Below are positions 1-6,561 of a stretch of 8,203 nt of DNA, in pieces. The notes under the pieces were generated by a model. The model saw only the letters and a list, made by a program, of their open reading frames with translations. It was not told the origin of the DNA and ran no database searches. The stretch's first letter is position 1. Each line of letters begins with the position of its first letter. The translations under genes were made by a program, and so were the position numbers. Source of the stretch: Evtepia sp. (lineage in GTDB: Bacteria > Bacillota > Clostridia > Oscillospirales > Oscillospiraceae); assembly GCA_020025735.1 (NCBI GenBank), contig JAHHRP010000085.1:1-8203 (forward strand). The letters run 5' to 3'.

Positions 1-62
1 CCTCCGAAGTGGTGGAGTTCACTTCCACGCACCAAAGGGCCATCGTAAAATATGGCTTTAAC
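1..62 (-). promoter_or_regulatory. Structured 5' leader of the next operon (partial)
   Basis: This is the RNA expected from the promoter at 69-97, cut by the window edge. Two hairpins can be drawn. The first pairs 52-59 with 34-43 (eight pairs, two-base bulge at 37-38, loop 44-51). The second pairs 12-16 with 24-28 (GTGGA with TCCAC). A competing stem pairs 6-11 with 20-25 (GAAGTG with CACTTC); it shares bases 24-25, and lies within or across the second hairpin, so the two cannot form together. This looks like a cis-regulatory leader. Because rplU-rpmA-obgE often neighbours these genes in Clostridia, a ribosomal-protein leader such as that of L21 is one possibility, but I cannot confirm it. 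Alternatives are an ordinary untranslated region or a short peptide gene. Confidence 0.45.
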
Positions 63-68
63 AGTGGT

Positions 69-97
69 ATTATATGCAATTTCCACCGGATTGTCAA
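69..97 (-). promoter_or_regulatory. Perfect-consensus vegetative (sigma-A/sigma-70) promoter
   Basis: On the minus strand TTGACA (97-92) and TATAAT (74-69) are separated by exactly 17 bases, which is the full consensus for the main sigma factor. Transcription would start near position 62 and run leftwards out of the window. It lies about 50 bases after the leuS stop, so it belongs to the next transcription unit, not to leuS. A perfect match suggests strong constitutive output, as for ribosomal or stable RNA genes, with control likely placed in the leader. Confidence 0.85.
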
Positions 98-147
98 GAT
101 GCATTCCCAAGAAATTCACCGCAAGAGGCTTTTTTGTGGAAAACTCC
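98..147 (-). other. Short spacer after leuS without a clear terminator
   Basis: The 50 bases between the leuS stop and the next promoter show an A-rich run but no GC-rich stem followed by a T run on the minus strand. Transcripts of the leuS operon may therefore read through into the next unit, or end by another mechanism. Nothing else is recognisable here. Confidence 0.5.
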
Positions 148-2571
148 TCATCCCTTGGGCTTCAGAATTAGATTGATGAGCTTATCAGGAACGTGAATCA
201 CCTTTACAATCTCCTTGCCCTCCATGAGCTTGGCGATCTTTGCCTCTCCCGTTACCACGGCCAGCACAGCCTCCTGATCACTACCCGTAGCAACGGTGAC
301 CGTCGTCTTCAGTTTGCCGCCAATCTGAACGGCTATGGTGACCTCAGAAGCCACGGTCTTACTCTCATCATAGACAGGCCACGAAGAAGTGCTGGCCATA
401 CCAGCAAAGCCCAGCTCCTCCCACAACTCATCCGCCATGTGGGGGGCGAAGGGGGACAGAAGCTGCAAAAGGGTCTGGAATTCCGCCTTGTTTACCCCCT
501 TGTCATAGAACTGGTTGGTTAAGGTCATAAGCGCTGCGATGGCTGTGTTGAACTTCATGCTCTCGATATCATCCGAGACCTTCTTAATGGTCTTGTGGAT
601 CAGCGCCTCATTGTCTTTCCCATAGCCATCCGCAGGGGTAATTTGCTCCGTCAGGTTCCAGATCCGGTCCAAGAAACGCTTGCAGCCCTTCACTGCATTG
701 TCAGACCAGGCAGCAGCTTTTTCAAAGTCCCCGATGAACATAATATACATCCGCATGGTGTCCGCACCGTACTGCGCCACCACATCGTTGGGATTTACCA
801 CATTGCCCCGGGACTTGGACATCTTCTCACCGCCCTCACCCAGAATCATGCCGTGGCTGGTGCGCTTGTGATACGGTTCCGCAAAGGGTACAATCCCCAG
901 ATCATAGAGGAATTTATGCCAGAAACGGGAGTACAGCAAGTGTAACGTCGTGTGTTCCATGCCGCCGTTGTACCAATCCACCTGACCCCAGTAGTCCAGG
1001 GCCTCTTTGGAGGCCAGTGCTGTGTTATTATGGGGGTCCATATACCGCAGGAAGTACCAGGAGGAACCTGCCCACTGAGGCATGGTGTCGGTCTCCCGTT
1101 GGGCTGGGCCGCCGCAGCAAGGGCAGGTTGTGTTGACCCAGTCAGTCATCGGCGCCAGGGGAGACTCGCCGTTGTCTGTTGGCTCATAGCTCTCTACCTC
1201 CGGCAGCAGCAGGGGCAGCTGCTCCTCGGGCAGCGCCACCCAACCACACTTTTCGCAGTGGACCAGAGGAATGGGTTCTCCCCAGTACCGCTGACGGGAA
1301 AAGACCCAGTCTCTGAGCTTATAGTTGACCTTCTCATGGCCAAGCCCCTTTTCCGTCAGCCACTTCTTCATGGCAGGGATGGCATCCTTGACGGTCATGC
1401 CGTTGAGAAAATCAGAGTTGACCATAATCCCTGTGTCATCCTTGAGGGTGAACGCTTCCTTCTCGATGTCTCCCCCCTGAACCACTTCAATGATCTCACA
1501 GCCAAACTTTTTGGCAAATTCCCAGTCTCGATCATCGTGGGCAGGTACGGCCATGATGGCACCGGTGCCATAAGAGACAAGAACGTAGTCGGAAATAAAA
1601 ATGGGGATCTTTTTGCCATTGACAGGGTTGATCCCCATTACACCATCCAGCTTCACACCGGTCTTTTCCTTGACTAGCTCGGTGCGCTCAAAGTCGGACT
1701 TCCGGGCAGCAGCTTCTACATAATCGGCCACCTGAGTCCAGTTGCCAATGGCTCCCTTCCACTTCTCAATGTAGGGATGCTCAGGGGAGAGAACCATATA
1801 GGTGGCCCCAAAAAGGGTGTCCGGCCGAGTGGTGTAGACCACCAGGTCATCCCCCTGGGTGGTGGAGAAGGTGACCTCAGCGCCAGTAGAGCGACCAATC
1901 CAGTTCTTCTGCTGGGTCTTTACCCGGTCAATGAAGTCCACCTGATCCAGGTCATCAATCAAGCGCTGGGCATACTCGGTAATCTTTAGCATCCATTGAC
2001 TCTTCTCCTTACGGATGACTTCAGAACCGCAGCGTTCGCACACCCCGTTAACCACTTCTTCATTGGCCAGCACACACTTGCAGGAGGTACACCAGTTGAC
2101 TGGCATAGAGGTCTTATAGGCCAACCCCTTTTTAAACAGCTGCAAGAAGATCCACTGGGTCCACTTATAGTAGTTGGGGTCGGTGGTGTCTACCACCCGG
2201 TCCCAGTCAAAGGAGTACCCCAGCATTTTCAGCTGCTTGGTAAAGTTTGCGATATTGTCGCGGGTGACCTTGGCTGGATGGATGTGGTTTTTGATGGCAT
2301 AGTTTTCCGTGGGCAGACCAAAGGCATCATAGCCCATAGGGAAGAGGACATTGTAGCCATCCATCCGGCGCTTCCGGGCGACCACGTCCATGGCGGTATA
2401 GGGCCGGGCGTGACCCACATGCAGACCCTGGCCGGAAGGATAAGGAAACTCCACCAGGGCATAGAACTTGGGCTTATCTCCCCCGTTCTCAGCATGATAG
2501 CAGTTTTCCTTCGTCCAGCGGTCCTGCCATTTGCGTTCGATGCGGTTAAACTCGTATTTCAATCTGATCAC
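148..2571 (-). CDS. leuS: Leucyl-tRNA synthetase (class I, with editing domain)
   Basis: An 807-residue leucyl-tRNA synthetase that charges tRNA-Leu with leucine in the cytoplasm. Features in order: PYPSGQGLHVGH (43-54, the HIGH motif); a first zinc-type knuckle, C161-x2-C164 and C178-x2-C181; the CP1 editing domain with TTRPDT (247-252) and GTGAIMAVPAHDDRD (335-349), whose Thr-rich stretch and Asp clear misacylated tRNA; a second Cys set, CEKC (439-442) and CPCC (483-486); DTMPQWAGSSWYFLRY (495-510); KMSKS (583-587); an anticodon-binding helical region (about 650-735); and a small C-terminal tRNA-contact domain (about 743-807). Length is typical for bacteria. The start is GTG at 2571; AGGA ends 4 bases before it, which is rather close. 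A TTG at 2562 would give MKYEFN, nearer the usual N-terminus, but sits 13 bases from AGGA. The exact start is therefore uncertain by three codons. The stop is TGA. Confidence 0.97.
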   Translation of the reverse strand: MIRLKYEFNRIERKWQDRWTKENCYHAENGGDKPKFYALVEFPYPSGQGLHVGHARPYTAMDVVARKRRMDGYNVLFPMGYDAFGLPTENYAIKNHIHPAKVTRDNIANFTKQLKMLGYSFDWDRVVDTTDPNYYKWTQWIFLQLFKKGLAYKTSMPVNWCTSCKCVLANEEVVNGVCERCGSEVIRKEKSQWMLKITEYAQRLIDDLDQVDFIDRVKTQQKNWIGRSTGAEVTFSTTQGDDLVVYTTRPDTLFGATYMVLSPEHPYIEKWKGAIGNWTQVADYVEAAARKSDFERTELVKEKTGVKLDGVMGINPVNGKKIPIFISDYVLVSYGTGAIMAVPAHDDRDWEFAKKFGCEIIEVVQGGDIEKEAFTLKDDTGIMVNSDFLNGMTVKDAIPAMKKWLTEKGLGHEKVNYKLRDWVFSRQRYWGEPIPLVHCEKCGWVALPEEQLPLLLPEVESYEPTDNGESPLAPMTDWVNTTCPCCGGPAQRETDTMPQWAGSSWYFLRYMDPHNNTALASKEALDYWGQVDWYNGGMEHTTLHLLYSRFWHKFLYDLGIVPFAEPYHKRTSHGMILGEGGEKMSKSRGNVVNPNDVVAQYGADTMRMYIMFIGDFEKAAAWSDNAVKGCKRFLDRIWNLTEQITPADGYGKDNEALIHKTIKKVSDDIESMKFNTAIAALMTLTNQFYDKGVNKAEFQTLLQLLSPFAPHMADELWEELGFAGMASTSSWPVYDESKTVASEVTIAVQIGGKLKTTVTVATGSDQEAVLAVVTGEAKIAKLMEGKEIVKVIHVPDKLINLILKPKG

Positions 2572-2607
2572 ACTTTCCTGTTTTTTCTTCTCTGCGGATC
2601 TCGCTTC

Positions 2608-2970
2608 TTATTCCTCTGGCTGGAGGATCTGACTCAGGTCTACCACGGAGGCATCCTCCCACAGGCGGTCCAAGTCATAAAAGGCCCGGGCCTCCTGATC
2701 AAACAAGTGGACAACCACATCGCCATAATCCTGTAAAATCCAAGTCCCGCCTCGCGGCCCCTCAAGATGGTGGGGCAGAATTCCGGCCTCTTTCATGGCC
2801 TTCTCCCCAGCGTCAGCCAACGCTTTTAGCTGCGGAGCCGAGGTGCCCGTGCACAGAACAAAGTAATCTGCCAAAGTAGTTACATTGTTCGTTTCCAGCA
2901 CCCGAATATCCTTGCCTTTTTTGCTGTCCAGCGCTTTGGCCAGCAGCAAAGCCATCTCTTTTGGTGTCAT
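2608..2970 (-). CDS. rsfS: Ribosome silencing factor RsfS (RsfA/Iojap family)
   Basis: A 120-residue RsfS/Iojap protein. The family binds ribosomal protein uL14 on the 50S subunit and blocks joining with 30S, damping translation in starvation or stationary phase. Diagnostic stretches are VTTLADYFVLCTGTSAPQLKALAD (30-53), EGPRGGTWILQDYGDVVVHLF (70-90) and RAFYDLDRLWEDA (95-107). Length is normal. An in-frame ATG 27 bases further upstream is less likely; the chosen ATG gives the usual start and has AAAGGA 6 bases before it. It sits 33 bases after the LCP gene and 36 bases before leuS. Its place beside nadD/yqeK is a widely conserved arrangement, and it fits a theme of ribosome control together with yhbY. 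Confidence 0.95.
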   Translation of the reverse strand: MTPKEMALLLAKALDSKKGKDIRVLETNNVTTLADYFVLCTGTSAPQLKALADAGEKAMKEAGILPHHLEGPRGGTWILQDYGDVVVHLFDQEARAFYDLDRLWEDASVVDLSQILQPEE

Positions 2971-2976
2971 CGTTCT

Positions 2977-2982
2977 TCCTTT
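2977..2982 (-). promoter_or_regulatory. Ribosome binding site that fixes the rsfS start
   Basis: The minus strand reads AAAGGA, 6 bases before the ATG at 2970. The competing upstream ATG at 2997 sits only a few bases after the LCP stop and would add nine residues not typical of the family. Confidence 0.65.
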
Positions 2983-3003
2983 CTCATCGCTGCACATAGC
3001 AGA

Positions 3004-4419
3004 TCAATCCGTTGCTACCCCATCTTGACTTCCAGCAGCTCCACCCTCCGCCGGAATATTGTTCACCGTGGTGTCGTGGACTACATGCTGCATATCTGGG
3101 GTAATCTCTTTCAGGTAGGGATTCATACGCTGGTTCACCAAGTCCCGCAATGCGCTGGAATTGACGAAAACATACGACTGATAATTCTTATAGTAGGAAC
3201 TCCAAGCTGTGCCTGTGTAATCGCCGGGAAGATTGTGGAACTGGATATTTTCTTTTGACAGTCCCAGCGCTTTCTCCCCAAACCAAAGCATCTCACCATA
3301 GTCCAGGTTGCTCTTTACGTTGCGATCTACAACGTCGATAATATCGCCGATTTTGGTCAGTGTCCCCAGACTTAGCATCTGACTAGACAGAGCCTTAAGG
3401 AAGGAATGCTGTACCTCCACCCGGCCCACATCACCCACAGAATGCTTCTCGCCGCTGTTGTTCTTCCGCCAACGCAGAATCTTCACAGCATCATCTCCCT
3501 TGATGTGCTGCATCCCCTTCTCATAATGGATGTGCAGGTTCTGGCTGGGGTCATCATAATGCATACTGTAAGGAACGTCGTAATCCACCCCACCGATGGC
3601 ATCCACCAGTTCAGCCACAGCATTCAGCTCGACAACAAAGTAGAAATCCGGGGGATAGCCGATCAGATTTTTTATCTCTTTCAGAAGTCCTTCTATGCCT
3701 TGTGCGTTATACACTGCATTGATCTTAGGAATCTTCAGCGGCACATCCACATAGGTGTCACGATAAATGCTCAACACATCCAGAGACTTGTTCTTCACGT
3801 CAAAACAACCCACCATAATGGTGTCTGTTTTTCCGCCGCCGCCGTCATCCCGGCCCACCAACAGGAAGGTATATACATCTTCTTTCCGGCCTGCTCCCAT
3901 GCTGCCTGGATCGGTGCCTGCCTCCTGGCTCCCCGGCACAGGCAGTTCCGGCGGCCGGACATAAATCACCTTGAACAGAAGCCCCGCTGCCACCAAGGCC
4001 AGCAGGATCAACAAGACAATGAGCAACGCCTTCCGCCGTCGCTTTTTGGGCCGTCTGCCAGGGCCACTCCGATGGGGGGCGTTTCCACTAGACTGCTGCG
4101 TAGATGGGCGGGGCCGCTGCGCGCTGCTCCGCTTGGCTGTCCCATGGTGTTCCTTGTTGTTCCTGGGCCAGGGATCATCCCACAGCTCCTCCCGGATCTT
4201 TCTCCGTTCAACTTCCCACTCATCTTCTTCAGCAGCCCTATCGTATAGCCGATCCCGAGGATCTCCCCAAAGCAGATCCCGTTCCAAATCATCCTCATAT
4301 CGCGGTGGGTGAATCCCTCGCTCGGCCTCCCGATAGGCCTGCTCTTGCTTTCGCTGACGGGATCGTTCCTCCCGCTCTCTCTGGCGCCGCTCTTCCTCTG
4401 AAAAGGATCGATTGTTCAT
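3004..4419 (-). CDS. LytR-CpsA-Psr (LCP) family cell-wall polymer ligase, membrane-anchored
   Basis: A 471-residue LCP protein. The family transfers lipid-linked polymers (teichoic acids, capsule or other wall glycans) onto peptidoglycan on the outer face of the membrane. Layout: a very hydrophilic cytoplasmic segment 1-129, rich in Arg/Glu at 8-35 and in Ser/Pro/Arg at 93-129; the basic stop KKRRRK (125-130); one membrane helix at about 131-153; an extracellular linker; the LCP domain from about 182. LCP signs are LLVGRDD (186-192), KTDTIM (197-202), LSIYRDTYVDVP (216-227), KINAVYNAQG (232-241), VDAIGGVDYDVP (272-283), LRWRKN (315-320) and GDVGRVEVQHSFL (329-341). These carry the Asp and Arg residues expected to bind metal and pyrophosphate. 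An earlier in-frame ATG exists 36 bases upstream, but the chosen ATG has GGGGAGGG 7 bases before it. The polymer substrate cannot be told from sequence. Confidence 0.92.
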   Translation of the reverse strand: MNNRSFSEEERRQREREERSRQRKQEQAYREAERGIHPPRYEDDLERDLLWGDPRDRLYDRAAEEDEWEVERRKIREELWDDPWPRNNKEHHGTAKRSSAQRPRPSTQQSSGNAPHRSGPGRRPKKRRRKALLIVLLILLALVAAGLLFKVIYVRPPELPVPGSQEAGTDPGSMGAGRKEDVYTFLLVGRDDGGGGKTDTIMVGCFDVKNKSLDVLSIYRDTYVDVPLKIPKINAVYNAQGIEGLLKEIKNLIGYPPDFYFVVELNAVAELVDAIGGVDYDVPYSMHYDDPSQNLHIHYEKGMQHIKGDDAVKILRWRKNNSGEKHSVGDVGRVEVQHSFLKALSSQMLSLGTLTKIGDIIDVVDRNVKSNLDYGEMLWFGEKALGLSKENIQFHNLPGDYTGTAWSSYYKNYQSYVFVNSSALRDLVNQRMNPYLKEITPDMQHVVHDTTVNNIPAEGGAAGSQDGVATD

Positions 4420-5624
4420 CTCTCTACCCTCCCCAGTTCCTCCAGCGCATCCCAAGTATTCTGGTGGACCACCTCTCCCCGGTCTTGGATCTCCTCAACA
4501 GACATCTCCAAGCCCAAGATCATGGCCTGGTCCAGATCCTCCCAGACTAGACGGCGAAGTTCTTCTACCCCGTCAAAGTTCCGGTTTGGCTCCATATAGT
4601 CGGCCAGATAAAGAACTTTATCCAACGTCTTCATTCCTGCTTTCCCAGTGGTATGGCAGAAGATGGCCTGATAAATCTCTTCAGACTGGCCAAACCTGTC
4701 CCGTGCCAAGATGGCACCCGTCTTAGAATGGAGGAGCTTGACAGACGTACGCTCCATCGCATCCATCGGGACCCCCGCCTGGTCACACAAGGCCACCTGA
4801 TCCTCCAAACTCCAATATTTGGTGCAGTCGTGGAGAATCGCTGCTCGACGAGCCTTTTCTGGATCTATACCCCAGAAACGGGCCAAGGCCACCGCCGTCT
4901 CCTCAATCCCCTTAATATGGGGCAGACGTTTGGCCTTTACCATGGAATAGGAAATGGCCCGCAGATGCTTGTCACTCAGCTGCGTGAGTTGGGCTTTGGT
5001 TCCAAACAAGCCCTCCTTCAGAATGTAGCCATAGACCGGCAGCCATAGATACTGTGCCGGGTCCACATTTCCGCCTGTCCACTCAGAGGCCAGCATACGT
5101 CTCAGATCTCGAGAGGCAATCTCCGTAACCTGAGGCAGGTCCACTACCGTGGTCCGGGCATGGAAGGTTTCCGCCAAATACTGGCTCTGCTCGTCAAAAA
5201 GCGCCTGACTATCTTCCTCCCGCCGGGCAAAAGCCGCAACGCCAGCATACTGAAAGATCCGCTCCGGCTGGTACCAGTTCTGCACGGTCAGAAACATATC
5301 GGTGCCCATAAGCAGCCACAACTCATCCTCTGGAAACTGCTCATGGAGTTCCTCCACGGTGTCAGCAGTGTAGCTTTTTCCCTCTCGCCGAATCTCTAAG
5401 TCTGACACCTCTGCCAAAGGACCTAAGCCATCCGCCATCAGCGCCGCCATCTCCAGACGCTGCTGGGGAGTTGCTGCCTCCTGAGGCAGCTCCTTATGGG
5501 GAGGCTCGCAATCGGGAATAATGATCAGTCGGTCTAAATTCATCTGTTCCAAGGCAGCGCGGGCTGCCTCCATGTGGCCCAGATGGGGCGGGTCAAAGGT
5601 CCCGCCGTAAATTCCAATCTTCAT
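4416..5624 (-). CDS. nadD-yqeK: Fused nicotinate-nucleotide adenylyltransferase (NadD) and HD-domain YqeK hydrolase
   Basis: A 402-residue protein with two full domains that are usually separate genes. Residues 1 to about 207 are NadD, which adenylates nicotinate mononucleotide to deamido-NAD in NAD synthesis. Evidence: GGTFDPPHLGH (7-17, the nucleotidyltransferase H-x-G-H type motif), MGTD (106-109), EIASRDLR (168-175, equivalent of ISSTxIR) and the closing YGYILKEGLFG (198-208). Residues about 210-402 are YqeK, an HD-fold protein; characterised YqeK enzymes split Ap4A symmetrically into two ADP. Evidence: H236, the HD pair H265-D266 in AAILHDCTKY, H299, H324 and D342 in LADYMEPNR, all apparently intact. 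The reading frame is continuous through the join with no stop or second ribosome binding site obvious. The start has AGGTGG 9-10 bases upstream. The stop TGA overlaps the LCP start as ATGA. Similar fusions are known, for example in mycoplasmas; how widespread they are in Clostridia was not checked. Confidence 0.95.
   Translation of the reverse strand: MKIGIYGGTFDPPHLGHMEAARAALEQMNLDRLIIIPDCEPPHKELPQEAATPQQRLEMAALMADGLGPLAEVSDLEIRREGKSYTADTVEELHEQFPEDELWLLMGTDMFLTVQNWYQPERIFQYAGVAAFARREEDSQALFDEQSQYLAETFHARTTVVDLPQVTEIASRDLRRMLASEWTGGNVDPAQYLWLPVYGYILKEGLFGTKAQLTQLSDKHLRAISYSMVKAKRLPHIKGIEETAVALARFWGIDPEKARRAAILHDCTKYWSLEDQVALCDQAGVPMDAMERTSVKLLHSKTGAILARDRFGQSEEIYQAIFCHTTGKAGMKTLDKVLYLADYMEPNRNFDGVEELRRLVWEDLDQAMILGLEMSVEEIQDRGEVVHQNTWDALEELGRVER
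4427..4434 (-). promoter_or_regulatory. Strong ribosome binding site that fixes the LCP start
   Basis: The minus strand reads GGGGAGGG, 7 bases before the ATG at 4419. It lies inside the last codons of nadD-yqeK. It favours the 4419 start over the in-frame ATG at 4455 and indicates efficient initiation despite the 4-base overlap with the upstream gene. Confidence 0.75.
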
Positions 5625-5648
5625 GACGTGATTCCACCTGCTTTCCCA

Positions 5649-5978
5649 TTATTGGGGGGTCGGTTTCTTCCGGTCCTTTACCAACACGATCTTCTCTTTT
5701 TTCTCTTTGCTGTGACTCTCTCTGTATAACACAAACTTAGTGCCAATCACTTGCACACCTTCACTGCGGGTGCGTTTGGACAGCTCCTGGCAGGCTTCTC
5801 GCGCGGTGAGCATCGCACTCTCCAACACCCGACACTTGATAAGCTCTCGGGCCTCCAACGCCTCATTGGCCTGTTGGACCACATTTTCCCCGATGCCGTC
5901 CTTCCCAATTTGCAGGATGGTATCCAAGCCGTTGGCCATACCGCGCAGTTGAGCTCTCTGTTTACTGGTCAGTTCCAT
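5649..5978 (-). CDS. yhbY: YhbY-family CRM-domain RNA-binding protein
   Basis: A 109-residue protein made of one CRM (YhbY) domain, a fold that binds pre-50S ribosomal particles and is linked to large-subunit assembly. It shows LTSKQRAQLRGMANGL (3-18), the IGKDG loop (24-28, the family's GKxG), ELIKCRVLE (45-53) and VQVIGTKFVLYR (75-86), all characteristic. After the domain there is a lysine-rich tail of about 20 residues (KEKKEK...KDRKK) that could add non-specific RNA contact; this is inference. The ATG is preceded by AGAAAGGA 5 bases upstream and overlaps the end of the pyrophosphatase gene by 17 bases. A gap of 24 bases leads into nadD-yqeK. yhbY next to nadD is a frequent neighbourhood in Bacillota. 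The biochemical role in this organism is inferred from the family. Confidence 0.93.
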   Translation of the reverse strand: MELTSKQRAQLRGMANGLDTILQIGKDGIGENVVQQANEALEARELIKCRVLESAMLTAREACQELSKRTRSEGVQVIGTKFVLYRESHSKEKKEKIVLVKDRKKPTPQ

Positions 5979-6561
5979 GGTGTCCTTTCTCCCATTCTAT
6001 CTGAAATTCCGCCAGAGCCTTGGCCCGGTGGGATATCTGGTTTTTCTCTTCTGGCGTCAACTGGGCCATGGTCTTACCCAGCTGCGGCAGGTAAAAGATG
6101 GGATCATAACCAAAGCCTCCCTCGCCCTGGGGGGCCTGCGCCAGTATGCCAGGGCACTCTCCCCGGACCAGGATTTCCCCCGCACCGGGAAAGGCACAAC
6201 AAATGACACTGACAAATTGACAGGTCCTGTCGGTTTTTCCCATCATGTTTCGCAGCAGAAGCTGCCACCGACCGGTATCATCCAGACCCGGTCCACCATA
6301 ACGGGCAGAGTATACACCAGGTTCTCCTCCCAGTGCGTCTACCATAAGGCCGGAGTCGTCTGCAATGGCTGGCAGACCAGTGGCCTCCATCACTGCCCGC
6401 GCCTTGATGCGCGCATTTTCCTCAAAGGTCGTTCCTGTCTCTTCCGGTTCCAGGTTTACCCCCACATCACGCTGGGACAAAACCTCTACGCCCATCTGGG
6501 ACAGGATCTCCCGCATCTCCACAATCTTCTTCTTGTTCTGGCTGGCCAGCACGACTTTCAT
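5962..6561 (-). CDS. rdgB: Non-canonical purine NTP pyrophosphatase (dITP/XTP, HAM1/RdgB family)
   Basis: A 199-residue house-cleaning enzyme of the HAM1/RdgB family. The family hydrolyses ITP, dITP and XTP to the monophosphate and pyrophosphate, keeping deaminated purines out of DNA and RNA. Motifs in order: SQNKKK (7-12, the S-x-N-x-x-K nucleotide site), TTFEENA (44-50), ADDSGL (67-72, with metal-binding and catalytic acids), GVYSARY (82-88), GGFGYDP (148-154) and SHRAKA (177-182). Length is typical. An ATG 63 bases further upstream is in frame, but it adds 21 residues unlike the family and lies inside rph. The chosen ATG gives the canonical MKVVLASQN start and has AAAGGGGG 6 bases upstream. 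Rph and this gene share ATGA; its TAA stop lies 17 bases inside yhbY. In several bacteria rph and this gene are adjacent or fused, which fits the pairing here. Confidence 0.95.
   Translation of the reverse strand: MKVVLASQNKKKIVEMREILSQMGVEVLSQRDVGVNLEPEETGTTFEENARIKARAVMEATGLPAIADDSGLMVDALGGEPGVYSARYGGPGLDDTGRWQLLLRNMMGKTDRTCQFVSVICCAFPGAGEILVRGECPGILAQAPQGEGGFGYDPIFYLPQLGKTMAQLTPEEKNQISHRAKALAEFQIEWEKGHHGTDQ

Noticed and set aside
1..43. Open frame on the minus strand from ATG at 43 running off the left edge (begins MALWCVEV)
   Set aside because: There is no ribosome binding site before the ATG and it overlaps the predicted hairpins. The visible residues match no family I recognise, so a leader RNA is the better reading.
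952..2736. Long plus-strand open frames opposite leuS and rsfS
   Set aside because: They shadow a highly conserved gene, lack plausible ribosome binding sites and resemble no protein family.
3406..4248. Long open frame on the plus strand opposite the LCP gene
   Set aside because: It is antisense to a well supported gene, has no recognisable domain, and is composed of residues expected from reading the complementary strand of a G+C-rich gene.
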